Source: Daldinia sp. FL1419 (lineage: Eukaryota > Ascomycota > Sordariomycetes > Xylariales > Hypoxylaceae). Taken from it: a stretch of 64,000 nucleotides of DNA. Of this stretch, positions 20,114 through 30,247 are shown in pieces; position 1 is the first letter of the stretch, and each line of letters starts with the position of its first letter. Below the pieces are notes generated by a model. That model worked only from the letters and a program-made list of their open reading frames with translations. It had not been told where the DNA came from and did not search any database. The stretch covers positions 297,829 to 361,828 of the forward strand of contig MU623356.1 of NCBI GenBank assembly GCA_025201765.1, given 5' to 3'. Both the position numbers and the translations under genes were made by a program.

Positions 20114-22252
20114 CTAGTCCTCAAAACCAAGCACCCGGAGCCTTCTAATAAACTCCTTAACGTCCCGAGCCTGCGACATGACGATCCCGTTGATAAGGTT
20201 CGGCAGTATAGCTTCACTATTCCCCGTAAAGTCTTGATACAACGTCGGGAACATAACCATAAAGCTCGACAGCTGGATGATCATCTGATCGAAATCGTAC
20301 TCCGCGTCATCCAGCTCGTCGCCAAGAGGCTGAAGCAAGTATCTGACCTTGACCTTAGCTATCGCCCGTGATAGCCAGCCGTAGCTCTCGGTGTATACTA
20401 CGGTGATCGCGTTGTCCTTGACTTCCCAGGCTATGTTCGGCAACTCGCGATCCGGGAGTCTAGGCGCGTTTATGGTCTCGTAGAATACATCGTAGTAGAA
20501 GGTCCGCGCCATATCCAGCATCAAGGGATGGTATCCGGCGCCTTCGTAGTTGTCAAAGACAATCTTCCGCGCTCCATGTACGTCTTTGGGTGATACCATG
20601 GTACGCGCAGCGCAGGTATCTCCTATCCCAAATATGACCGGGCCGTTTCGAGCCTCTTCGATGTCGACGCAGGCTTGGTCGTACAATTCGTCTAGGGAAG
20701 GGTATCTCTCTCCGTTAATAATCCATTCCAGTTCCCAGAATTCCTTATGGGTAATTCCCAAGCCCGGCTCCAGCTCGATCTCATTGTAGCGCATTCGAGC
20801 GAGCGATCCATCTTTATTCGCGGCGTCCTCGAGGAAAGATTCTACAAGCTCGCTAGGGTCCTGATATCGGACATCAGGGTCTCGAAGAGACTTTCGGTAC
20901 GCATGGAGAATCAACTCCGTCTTGGCCATCTCGGTGTAGAGTAACGTTTCCGCGTCTTCCCAGCTCCGGCAGCCGCCCCAGAGGTACCGATGTCTGATGT
21001 CCGCTTGGTTCTCGTAGTCGTTGATGGGAAAGAATAGCATATTGTCACGCGATATGCGCGGAACTTGTGTCCAGGGGAAGTATTTCGAAGCATCTATAGC
21101 TCGTTCCAGCTCGAAGCCTGGGTACGGAGTCTCCCTACGGATCATCTTGTAGGTTTCTCCGCTCCCGTCAGAGACTACGACTTTGAAGTGTTTAATTATT
21201 CCGCTTTCGTACGGTGACTTTGTTGCCTTTGACTCGACAATGTTTCCTGCTTCATACCACTCGACGGCCGTCCTAGGAACACTTTCTAGAGTTCTTTCGG
21301 GAAGACCCTCCCACACTCTCCCCGGAGACCAAGTGTCGCCTGCTAGGGCCTCGTCCCCCCAAGTAGGCTCAGGTACATCTCCCGCTTCATAAGCAGGTAG
21401 GGACAATGCGGCAATAGGATACCCTTGTAAGAATCCATCTATAAATTCGGCATAGTCTGCCGATAACAAGGCCGAGTTTGGAAGGAACTTGGTTGTTAAA
21501 CGTTCTCCAGTGATAATATAGTAAAAGTTCACAAGGTATTGCGTTACCGCGCCACTGTATTCACTCTCAATAAGATTCAACCCGCTGATGATTATTTCCA
21601 TCGTTTGGCCAAGCGACACATCAGCGGGCTTCCGCCTAAAGTCGAAGGGTTTATGCCAATCCTCAAACACCCATTGGTCATAAAGGATTGTAAACCCATT
21701 TGGAAGCCTACTGCCGAGCGCAATTCGACACACGATGCGTCCATCCTGGTTATTCTTGTAGACTCGTTGATCCCGGTACGAGTATATATTGATAGCGGTC
21801 TCGGACCTCATCCGCGGAGGCGAGATTGTGGACTTTCGGAAGTAATCCAAACCCATAATAATGAACGATCTCAGATGCCGGCAACTATCATAACCAGCGA
21901 ATCTAACGGCATCTATTTCAAACCATGTATCGGAGTGAGGCCCTGGCACTTCGAATTCCATATCGGGACATTCTTGTTGTACGATCCCGGTCAGCTTTAA
22001 GAGCCGTTGACGGCCCTGCATAACAAGCCTCCGAATATCGTCCTTTGTTTTTACGAGGATGAAGCCATCCCACGACAACGGTGCACGGTATTGTTGTAGG
22101 GAAATGCTGTCCAGCCAGACCCAAGTGCCACTGACAATAAAGGATAGGATTTCGGGGTCTGCCTTCACGACATCATTTACCAAGCCATCAGCATAAGCCA
22201 GGTGAACCTCTTCGAGTTTCCTTGATATAGAAGGGCTAAGTTGGCCAGCCAT
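20114..22252 (-). CDS. Protein of unknown function with a remote phosphotransferase-like C-terminal half
   Basis: Single-exon frame of 712 residues, ATG at 22250-22252; sustained codon structure and length make it a real gene. I do not recognise the family. The N-terminal third (VSGTWVWLDSISLQQ, LSWDGFILVKTKDD) is loosely like a nucleotidyltransferase fold. The C-terminal part has an order of motifs that recalls aminoglycoside phosphotransferase-type kinases: FKVVVSDGSGETYKMIRRE (N-lobe-like), then IFGIGDTCAARTMV where HGDxHxxN would be expected, then FDNYEGAGYHPLMLDMARTFY where DxE.AGYG would be expected. The catalytic Asp would be kept but the Asn replaced by Arg, so if related it may be inactive. 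No signal peptide or membrane helix is seen. It lies next to a decayed UstYa-like gene; a link is unproven. Confidence 0.7.
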   Translation of the reverse strand: MAGQLSPSISRKLEEVHLAYADGLVNDVVKADPEILSFIVSGTWVWLDSISLQQYRAPLSWDGFILVKTKDDIRRLVMQGRQRLLKLTGIVQQECPDMEFEVPGPHSDTWFEIDAVRFAGYDSCRHLRSFIIMGLDYFRKSTISPPRMRSETAINIYSYRDQRVYKNNQDGRIVCRIALGSRLPNGFTILYDQWVFEDWHKPFDFRRKPADVSLGQTMEIIISGLNLIESEYSGAVTQYLVNFYYIITGERLTTKFLPNSALLSADYAEFIDGFLQGYPIAALSLPAYEAGDVPEPTWGDEALAGDTWSPGRVWEGLPERTLESVPRTAVEWYEAGNIVESKATKSPYESGIIKHFKVVVSDGSGETYKMIRRETPYPGFELERAIDASKYFPWTQVPRISRDNMLFFPINDYENQADIRHRYLWGGCRSWEDAETLLYTEMAKTELILHAYRKSLRDPDVRYQDPSELVESFLEDAANKDGSLARMRYNEIELEPGLGITHKEFWELEWIINGERYPSLDELYDQACVDIEEARNGPVIFGIGDTCAARTMVSPKDVHGARKIVFDNYEGAGYHPLMLDMARTFYYDVFYETINAPRLPDRELPNIAWEVKDNAITVVYTESYGWLSRAIAKVKVRYLLQPLGDELDDAEYDFDQMIIQLSSFMVMFPTLYQDFTGNSEAILPNLINGIVMSQARDVKEFIRRLRVLGFED

Positions 22253-23800
22253 TTTAAAGGTGGCTGCAGTTGTGAATGTTAGATTTACGATTATAAAGCC
22301 GTTAGAAGAAATTTCGAAAGGCTCGTCAATAGTCTAGGAAAGTCCGGCAAATTATATATCGCTAAAACTCCAGAGAACGATATGATGCAACCAGAAAGTC
22401 CATCGCAAGTTATGAAACAGCCATTGTGATGGATCGTGCTTGGTTTCTAAACGCACCTCACGTTCCATTTTATTCACGAACAGCCAATTCGTATATTAAA
22501 CTAGGAAATGTCCTTCTAAATGGTAATAATTCTAGTACGGTTAAGTCCAAAGACCCAGAGGGTTTGATTAAAAGTCAGCACCTCAATGCCCATGGTCAAG
22601 TGTAAATAGGGGTAAGGGGGTAGACAGTCAGGGAGGAAAAGGCAGACAGCACTTCACCGGCTCGCTAATTCCATTGAAGTGTTGCACTATATAAGACGTA
22701 ATTAATTAATGGAAGTTAGGTACGGCGTCATTTTTGACCATCAACAAGAAGATATGATCAATCTTTTAGCACGCAAACTCATAGCCATACATACTTGATT
22801 TCAGTACGGTAATAATCAATAGGAATAGAGTGTCTTATAGGAAAGACTACTCGCTTAGGTACTTTAGATTCTTTGCACCGAACTCATATCATAAGGCCTA
22901 TTTGCCTCGTTAGATTTCTAATAAAATCTTACACGGTATTAGATCAACAGATAAAATCAAATTACCTTCCACGATTTCGTTCTATGTTCTCATAGCACTT
23001 GGTTATTTTAGTTATAACATATTCATCCACCCGCGTATCTGTCAGGTTTCTAGCTTGTGCTACATATTAACAGAGAACTTGTTCTATATGTAGTCGTCTT
23101 AGCCATAGCTATAGATAGGTTCCTCGTGGAACAACGAAATTATTTCCTTGCTTCTTGGTCCACCTCGTGATAACTCTTAAGTTGTTGATATTATAGCTAC
23201 TTTTGTCATATGTACTGCAACCCCCCCCCCGCCTTTCTTACAACAACCTAAGCCAGTATCGATCAATTTTATATGCCGTGCAAGAGTCGATCACCCTGAG
23301 CTCCATGGAAGACTAAGATGTTTTCTGTTTAAGCTGAGACTTTATACAGTTAATCAACAAGAACAAGGCCGAGTGGCCGGGACGCAGCACTGTTACACAA
23401 AACTGATCTTGAATTAACAACATCTAGGAAACTCTGACATAACTAAGACTAATGGATGTAGATTTCATCGATATTGAAGTGTATCAAACGCCCTCACGAG
23501 TAAGAGCATTTTTCTTAATAGGGTAGATCTGAACGGCAGATGCCTCAGTTCTTGGCCGGTCTTGTCCCCTTGGGTCATACCTTGGCTTGGATGCTCGAAA
23601 CATAAGATACAGTAACAGTAAGCGCACATATTAGCCGAAATGATTAGGCCGAAAGATATGTAATATCTTCAGTGTCTATCATGACGACTAACCCCATCAC
23701 GATCAAACCGAGAATGTTCACCTTTACTACCCCGACTTAAGTAAACACGAGATCCCTCTTCTTGAGATTTGCGGGGCCCGGTAATCGCCTGGCTGCTTCA
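22253..23800. other. Gene-free AT-rich region
   Basis: About 1.5 kb, AT-rich, with a C10 run near 23221. No intact frame or recognisable element. It may share the mutational history of the adjoining UstYa-like pseudogene. Confidence 0.45.
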
Positions 23801-24690
23801 CGGCGAGAAGAGGGGGTCGAGTCTTCGGAATCTCTGCTCGAACGTCCCAAGATAAGCATACAGTTGATGCCGAAGCCGGAAAGAAGCCGTTCGTAACATG
23901 GATTTTAACTTTCCTTAACGTCGCATTCCTTGAGGCGTCTCTGGTTCTATAGTTTGCCGCTGGGGCAAATTACATCGAGCGTAATGCGTGTCTCAAGGCT
24001 ACGTCCACATATTGTAAGTCAATATGATTACACTTCATGTCATGTATTGAGTTCTAATACATCATGCTACTCTTAACCTTTTCGGTAGCTCCCGTTCTCG
24101 AAGAAGTCGATGCCAAACTGACTGATACTATGCTGAACAGAAGTCTCTGGGGGGGAGTTGGTCCACTCATCTGGCGGGGTCTGCCAGGCTCTGGGGAAGT
24201 TAACGAAACCTGGAATAGTTATGAGCACGCGAAACCCATTGCGCTCCCCAGAGACCAAATAATCGCCAGGGCAAAGACCTTTCTACAATGGCCAAGTTCA
24301 ATAACAACCTTTGGGGTTTAGGAGACGATGCATATGTCGGCAGGCTAGACTTTTCCCATCAAGTACACTGCCTAAACGCGCTACGGCACGAAGCCTTCGG
24401 ATAGTGGAATAGAGAGGGCGAGACGGTACCAAAATGGAACGAAATCCACTTGCTTCATATACAACACTACGTCGGAATGATGATGGAACATCTCCTCTGT
24501 AACGCCGGCGTAGGATTTCTATCTTGTAACTGGGTGGAGCACGAGACTCACCCTTTCGTAAATTTGGCCAAATACGTAGGATGGACGAAACCTGAAGGAG
24601 TTGCAGAACTCAGGCAGCCTCCAGACTGGTGGGAGCATCGCGGCCAGCGGGATAAAGCGTATTATGCTAGTGGGACAGTAATTGGGCTTT
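23800..24690 (+). pseudogene. UstYa-like (DUF3328) oxidase relic
   Basis: UstYa-family proteins are membrane-anchored oxidases of fungal peptide and other secondary metabolism, marked by two HxxHC motifs. In order on the plus strand: a basic N-terminal part, a membrane segment around 23905-23965, the NACL...TSTY segment, an intron of about 75 bases (donor GTAAGT at 24014, acceptor GGTAG at 24088), then VLEEVDAKL and the first motif (HQVHC) near 24350. The second motif reads HIQHY, having lost its Cys. Breaks: TAG at 23950-23952, a one-base frame change near 24265, and TAG at 24402-24404. Both stops and the Cys-to-Tyr change fit C-to-T changes in CpA on one strand or the other, as RIP makes. 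The start is uncertain. A CTTT/poly-A run ends the relic. Confidence 0.7.
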
Positions 24691-24722
24691 TTTCTTTCTT
24701 TCTTTCTTTAAAAAAAAAAATA
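24687..24722. repeat. CTTT microsatellite followed by a poly-A run
   Basis: About four CTTT units run directly into twelve A residues just after the UstYa-like relic. Confidence 0.8.
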
Positions 24723-25346
24723 GCCTCTCACGAACATCGCTTACTCATAGAGTACCTAAAGTATAATAATAACACAATAGCAGCAAAGAGAGAGAGCCCC
24801 GTAATTCTAGTCTCGGCATGGAAGGTTCGATGCCCGGGTTTCCCAAGCGCATGCCCCCCGAAGCCCCGGCATAAGATTGTAAGCAGTCTGCATTAGCGCG
24901 TCCCAATGGGCATTTCGCCAACCTATCAGAGCTCGAGAAACAGATCTTGAAATCCGGAACGGCGAGTGTAACCAACGAGTTGGTACCTTTTTCTACGAGC
25001 ATTTCATAGGTGAGCCGAAGTACCTTGAAATACCTACCTATCATCCATCATCCACTCTCTACGCCGCGAAGCCACTTGGAAGTATGCAATATTTAGATGT
25101 CGTGGATCGGGCCATGATAAATAAAACCAGGCTACTATTCCGGCTGAGTCCGATGTTTTCAGGGTGGGTTAACTAGGTAGGTAGAGATATAAAGGATGAA
25201 CAAGACCTCACGAAGCACTCGCAATCAATTCATTTTGCATCGATTTAATACCCATTCATCACCTGGTACTCGAATATTCAAACAATTTATAGATAATTCA
25301 TTCCCAACTTATAAGCCAGAATCACCAACTTCTAGCATCAGATACG
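24723..25346. other. Intergenic region upstream of the DUF1772 gene
   Basis: About 620 bases without a supported gene. A short coding-like stretch on the plus strand near 24895-25007 (frame reading NGHFANLSELEKQ, then a stop) could be a relic of another gene but has no partner exon that I can see. Confidence 0.4.
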
Positions 25347-25844
25347 ATGGCATCAGGGCTCTTCTTCGACCCCCTAACGCTCTTGCGCGTTGCGCCACTA
25401 GTCACATCCACAGCCTCGATCGTCATCGCCGGGGACTCGCACATCTTCCTCAACGCCCTCGTCTCTCACAAACAGCGAGGCAAAGTCAACGAGGTCGCAC
25501 CGCGCTACTTTGAGGCATTCTTCTGGACAGCCCTGCCGTGCATCTTCGTAACCTACGGCGCATCTGTAACTTTAGGCCTCGTCAACTCGTACTCTAGGTC
25601 GTACGCTGCTTCGTGGAACTGGTACGCGGCGGGCTCGGCGCTGGCGTTTGCTCACTTTGCTTTCGTACCAAAGATTATGTGGAAGGTTAAAGATGCTATC
25701 GATGCGAAGGAGGATCCTAATGGCGGAGCTGTTAATGCTATTCAGGGCTGGCTGGATGTGCACCACGTGAGGACCGCTCTGGTTGATATTCCGGCGTGGG
25801 CGTGTTTCCTCGTTGCGACGGTGAAGGCGTTAAAGTCGATTTAA
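25347..25844 (+). CDS. DUF1772 four-helix membrane protein, anthrone-oxygenase-like
   Basis: Small integral membrane protein of 165 residues, single exon, ATG at 25347. Four hydrophobic segments are visible: about residues 14-34, 57-80, 90-110 and 142-163. The motif WLDVHHVRTALVD between the third and fourth helices is the WLxxHxxR..D signature of DUF1772 proteins, the family that contains fungal HypC/anthrone oxygenases, which convert anthrones to anthraquinones without cofactors. Many members of the same size have no known role, and no polyketide synthase is in this window, so only the family is assigned. The ATG is preceded by a short unrelated open frame in another phase. Confidence 0.75.
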   Translation: MASGLFFDPLTLLRVAPLVTSTASIVIAGDSHIFLNALVSHKQRGKVNEVAPRYFEAFFWTALPCIFVTYGASVTLGLVNSYSRSYAASWNWYAAGSALAFAHFAFVPKIMWKVKDAIDAKEDPNGGAVNAIQGWLDVHHVRTALVDIPAWACFLVATVKALKSI

Positions 25845-26562
25845 GTCGAGAATTATTCAAAAGTAGGAGACCGGAAGTTAGGAATCTGTAAGGATATATT
25901 GGCAAAGACTTCGCGGCTCGGTGGATTATAAGTTCAATCAAAGATAAATAGTCTATGGCTGGCTAACAAATGTCTAACCTAGCCCTATGTATTATCTAGC
26001 CAGTCCTGGATGAACTACTTATTATAATGTAAATATCATCTTTTCTAACAACTCAAACGATACCTGTTTTTAGCAAAATCTACGAAACCAGAGTCCTCCT
26101 TTATAACTCAAATATAAACTCCAAATATTTAAACGCGGCACTTCGGTTTAAAATGCCAATGTACCTACGGCTCATAAAGACCTAACCAGGCGTAGAGACG
26201 GCGTCCTTCTCCAATTTATCCGTCAATCAGGACGAGGGGAACCGCAGGACATAGTACCGTCTCTCCTCTGCAAACCATCGTCGATCTAGTTAAACCCACG
26301 GTCCACAGCCGACCCCGCGGCTAGTAATCTCTTAGCAAAAGAGACAAAACAAGACCGTATTTATACCAGGGGACTATATCCCCCCGAACTACCCCGAATC
26401 CCATCTATACTCGTTCCCCACACGAAGCTTAACCCCTCCAACGAACCCCACGATCTCGGTCTTTTAGGGTAGCACGTCTTGGTAGTACCGTCGTTTCGGT
26501 ATAATAAAACATCATCTCTTCTTGGCTCTAATCAATCTTTTCCGTTTTATTATTTTCTATCC
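25845..26562. other. Intergenic region, 3' of DUF1772 gene and 5' of L-galactonate dehydratase
   Basis: About 720 bases, no coding signal; the last part should hold distal promoter elements of the next gene. Confidence 0.5.
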
Positions 26563-26580
26563 CATTGGCCTATAAATAAT
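26563..26580 (+). promoter_or_regulatory. ATTGG (inverted CCAAT) and TATAAATAA box before L-galactonate dehydratase
   Basis: An inverted CCAAT box (ATTGG) is followed at once by TATAAATAAT at 26571-26580, 57 bases before the ATG at 26637. This is a well-placed core promoter, unusual among the genes of this window, few of which show a clear TATA box. Confidence 0.5.
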
Positions 26581-26636
26581 ACCAATTGACCGTTGACCCA
26601 GCCCATCCTAAGCTATAAGAGTTAACATAACCCAAG

Positions 26637-28038
26637 ATGGCCGAGATCACAATCACCGGCTTCCGGACCCGCGACGTGCGGTTTCCCACGTCCCTGGACA
26701 AGACCGGATCCGACGCCATGAACGCCGCCGGCGACTACTCTTCCGCGTACTGCATCCTGGAGACAGACTCGGAATTCAGCGGTCACGGAATGGTAAGCCC
26801 CTGTATCCTCCCTTAACCGCCAAAGCTAAAGGCCGAAACAGACCTTCACGATCGGCCGCGGCAACGACATCGTCTGCGCCGCAATATCGCACCTCGCCCA
26901 GCGCATCCAACACCGCACCCTCTCCAGCCTGGTCGCAAACTGGGGCCAAACGTGGCGCCACCTCGTCAACGACTCCCAGCTCCGGTGGATCGGCCCCGAA
27001 AAAGGCGTGATCCACCTCGCCCTCGGCGCCGTCGTCAACGCCGTCTGGGACCTCTGGGCCAAGACGCTCGGGAAGCCCGTGTGGCGCGTCGTCGCGGAGA
27101 TGACGCCCGAGGAGGTCGTCCGGTGCATCGACTTCCGATATATCACCGACGCGATCACCCCGGAGGAGGCCTTGGAGCTGCTGACGACAGCGCAAGACGG
27201 GAAAGAGGCGCGGTTCGACGAAGCGCTGTCCAGCCGCGCGGTTCCCGCATACACCACGAGCGCCGGCTGGCTCGGCTACGGGGAAGACAAAATGCGCGCC
27301 CTCCTCCGCGAGACCCTCGCCAACGGGTACAAGCACTTCAAGCTCAAGGTCGGCGGGTCCGTCTCCCAAGACCGCAAGCGCCTCTCCATCGCGCGCGAGA
27401 TCATCGGCTACGACGGCGGCAACGTGCTCATGGTAGACGCGAACCAGATCTGGAGCGTGCCCGACGCCATCGCGCACATGCGCCAGCTCGCCGAGTACAA
27501 GCCCTGGTTCATCGAGGAGCCGACCTCGCCCGACGACGTCCTAGGCCACAAGGCCGTCCGCGACGCCCTGCGCCCCTACGGCATCGGCGTCGCGACGGGC
27601 GAGATGTGCCAGAACCGCGTCGTGTTTAAGCAGCTAATCACCAGCGGCGCCATCGACGTCTGCCAGATCGATGCCTGTCGGCTCGGCGGCGTGAACGAGG
27701 TCTTGGCCGTTCTCCTCATGGCGGCCAAGTTTGGCGTCCCCGTCGTCCCACACTCGGGGGGTGTGGGATTACCGGAGTACACGCAGCATTTAAGCACGAT
27801 CGACTACGTCGTTGTTAGCGGGAAGAAGTCTGTGCTAGAGTACGTGGATCATTTACACGAGCACTTTTTGCATCCGTCTGCCGTGAAGGATGGGTATTAT
27901 CAGACGCCGACGGAGCCGGGGTATAGCGTTGAGATGAAGCCGGAGAGTATGGATAGGTTTAGTTATCCAGGTGAAGAAGGGGTAAGTTGGTGGAGAACCG
28001 AGGAAGCAAGGCCGATTTTGGAGGGAGAGAAGATTTAA
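26637..28038 (+). CDS. lgd1: L-galactonate dehydratase
   Basis: Enolase-superfamily enzyme that dehydrates L-galactonate to 2-keto-3-deoxy-L-galactonate, the second step of fungal D-galacturonate (pectin) breakdown. 450 residues from exons 26637-26792 and 26842-28038, with a 49-base intron (donor GTAAGC, acceptor AACAG). The capping domain (ITGFRTRDVRFPTS) starts the protein. The barrel shows Lys219/Lys221 (FKLKVGG), metal ligands Asp251 (VDANQIW), Glu277 (EEPTSPD) and Glu306 (GEMCQNR), and His356 (VPHSGG). The length fits the family. The body of exon 2 is strikingly rich in G and C at third positions compared with neighbouring genes. Other pathway genes (galacturonate reductase, aldolase) are not adjacent. 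L-fuconate dehydratase is the nearest alternative call. Confidence 0.9.
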
Positions 28039-28447
28039 AATGCCACAAGGGCAAGTTTTGCCTAAGCTAGGAAGGAATAGGATGGGAAAAGGGGGTTGCA
28101 CATTTAATAACTACAGCGGAAGCATTGCGATGCCACGGCATATTCTACATTGAAAGCATCCATATATCGAGATCTAGGCTAGAAAATCATAGCACACTAC
28201 GAATCACGCCGCGGCCCCAGCGTACGATGGGATAACTCTAAGGAGAAATGAGTTTCGGGACGACCCTTTCACTACTTACCAGACTTGCATACAATAATAT
28301 ACGCATCACTAACTTTCCCGAGCAGCAGCTTCCATATCATCTCTACGTTCATGCACGCGTCCATCTTGGATTTTTATCCATATATTACCATATATACTCA
28401 AACACACATATACACACTCGAATCGCCAAACCATGCATGCTCGGCAG
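28039..28447. other. Convergent spacer after L-galactonate dehydratase
   Basis: About 410 bases between two 3' ends. Contains CATATA/CACACA-rich sequence near 28375-28420; nothing else seen. Confidence 0.5.
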
Positions 28448-30247
28448 TTATAGCCTCCGAATCTTCATCCACTCGTTGGTGCCTAGCCCCAGGTTCAAGC
28501 CGTTTCGAGCCCACCATCTGCGGACCGGTCTAGGGTCTCCGATAGCGTCCTCGAGCGCCTCTTCGATATCGCAAGTCTTGTATTCCACTCGGTGTGTTCT
28601 GCCGTCAACCTGGTATTCTCCCCGGGCGTATTGCTTCCACCACTCCAGCACCCCGACGTACCCTTGCTTCGTCGGCGCGACAAGCACCTGGGAGTCAAAG
28701 GACAACTTATCCCCCTTGAGTTCTCGCCACACATCAAGTACCGCCGTCTGTCCGTGCGCGCTGGCGATCTTGCAGACGCCCTCGCTATGGGCTGCTGGGA
28801 TTCCTGAACTTTCCCACCATCGTAGTACAGCCGTCTGCCCATATTGAGCGGCAGTGAGGAGACTGCGACCGGGTTTTAGCAGGATATGGTCGTGTTTCAA
28901 CGCGGCATCCCTCCACCATTCCAAGACGAGAAGATGCCCTTTCGCCGAGGCAGATTCCAAAGCTGCCTCGGTATACTTAAGCGCGAGGCCTGATCGAAGC
29001 CACCAATCCAACACGTGGACGTAACCCATACGCGAAGCGTTATCTAACGCCTCGGCGTCATATTCCTTCTTCAAAAACGAAGGAGACGTGTTCCACCAGT
29101 CGAGTATGTCCGTTCGCCCATATACACCCGAAGCCTTATTCGGCAGTAATTTGGAGCTGAAAGATGCCCAAAAGACTTTGCTCAGATGTGCTTCTAGGTA
29201 AGTGAGAACATCGGTAAGCGAAAACTTGATGATAAGTTTTACCGCCAGGTAGGACACAAAGCGGAGCCCCTTAGGCGCCTCCGAGAGTTTCTGGCATATC
29301 GCTTCCGTTCCGGGGCTGGAGAGGATCAGCCACTCGAGATCGTGTATATATAGCTCGATAGGGTCCGACAGGGTGGTGCGATCAGTCCTCCATTCCGGAG
29401 GCGCTTTCAAATTCGTAAATATATTCAGAGCCGTAGCCAATTCCCAATCGCCGACATGCTCGAATATAATAGACCATATCTCCGGTGGCAAAGACTTGGT
29501 AGACCGGCTCGTGGTAGTCGTATGCAGAGCCTGCTGGGTAGCGACTTCGACGTCGTGTCCTAAGCTCATCAACTCCGCTTGGTTTTTAATGATACCGACG
29601 AGATCATTGAATCCATCCCATGATACTATCCGCTTGTGCGCGCTTTGTCCCTCATAATGCCATAATACGGGAGCCATGACCTTGACCCAATTCCACTTGC
29701 GCTTGATTTTGCTAAGTTGCTTCTTCGTCATGGGATTTTCCCACATCTGCACCGACATTCCGGGCACTAACAGGATCTTCTTGGAGACGTCCCAAGCTCT
29801 TAGTATTTCCAGAAGTGTAGTGTCGGCGATTCCGGACATCATTTTTGCGAGATGGTCGGCATCGATAGGGGCTAGGACGAGCAGGTCAGCCCACTCGACG
29901 AGTTCGAAGGCAGTTCGTCGAGCTGATTCTATGGCGTCCCTAGTCCTCTGGTCGGCATCGATAGCTAACGTAGCCAAACTCCTATTCTCCATGACAATGA
30001 TATCGTGGGTTAGCCGGACGGGTATCTCGTCGACCAGAGCGCGAGTTTCGATCTGGACATCCTTGAGGAGGCGCACGGCGATAGCCTGAGCGTAGGCGAC
30101 ATCTCTTTGGCCGTTTGCGGCAACTAGCAGACGAAGTCTTCTGGTTCGTGGCATTAGGTGTAGCGATGAGGAGGACGAGTTTGCGGTGAGAGAGGTGGGA
30201 AAAAGACGGGGATCGAGGGCAGAGTCGATAGAAGAATCATCGGCCAT
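28448..30247 (-). CDS. Flavoprotein-domain, F-box-like and ankyrin-like repeat fusion protein
   Basis: Single-exon frame of 599 residues, ATG at 30247. Residues about 37-235 form a flavoprotein (HFCD) domain related to phosphopantothenoylcysteine decarboxylase and yeast Hal3/Sis2. It has RLRLLVAANGQRD at the start, ADLLVLAPIDADHLAKMMSGIADTTLL, and PGMSVQMWENPMTKKQL where active decarboxylases have PxMNxxMW; the Asn is Ser here, so decarboxylase activity is doubtful. At about 255-280, SLPPEIWSIIFEHVGDWELA looks like an F-box. Residues about 355-570 hold degenerate ankyrin-like repeats, each with a WW pair (ILDWWNTS, VLDWWLRSG, VLEWWRDAA, VLRWWESSG, VLEWWKQYA). No signal peptide. The combination suggests a regulatory protein, perhaps an adaptor for ubiquitin ligase, but this is inference. 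Confidence 0.75.
   Translation of the reverse strand: MADDSSIDSALDPRLFPTSLTANSSSSSLHLMPRTRRLRLLVAANGQRDVAYAQAIAVRLLKDVQIETRALVDEIPVRLTHDIIVMENRSLATLAIDADQRTRDAIESARRTAFELVEWADLLVLAPIDADHLAKMMSGIADTTLLEILRAWDVSKKILLVPGMSVQMWENPMTKKQLSKIKRKWNWVKVMAPVLWHYEGQSAHKRIVSWDGFNDLVGIIKNQAELMSLGHDVEVATQQALHTTTTSRSTKSLPPEIWSIIFEHVGDWELATALNIFTNLKAPPEWRTDRTTLSDPIELYIHDLEWLILSSPGTEAICQKLSEAPKGLRFVSYLAVKLIIKFSLTDVLTYLEAHLSKVFWASFSSKLLPNKASGVYGRTDILDWWNTSPSFLKKEYDAEALDNASRMGYVHVLDWWLRSGLALKYTEAALESASAKGHLLVLEWWRDAALKHDHILLKPGRSLLTAAQYGQTAVLRWWESSGIPAAHSEGVCKIASAHGQTAVLDVWRELKGDKLSFDSQVLVAPTKQGYVGVLEWWKQYARGEYQVDGRTHRVEYKTCDIEEALEDAIGDPRPVRRWWARNGLNLGLGTNEWMKIRRL

Noticed and set aside
24815..24845. GGTTCGATGCC as the T arm of a tRNA
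   Set aside because: Upstream sequence gives no A box, acceptor stem or anticodon arm.
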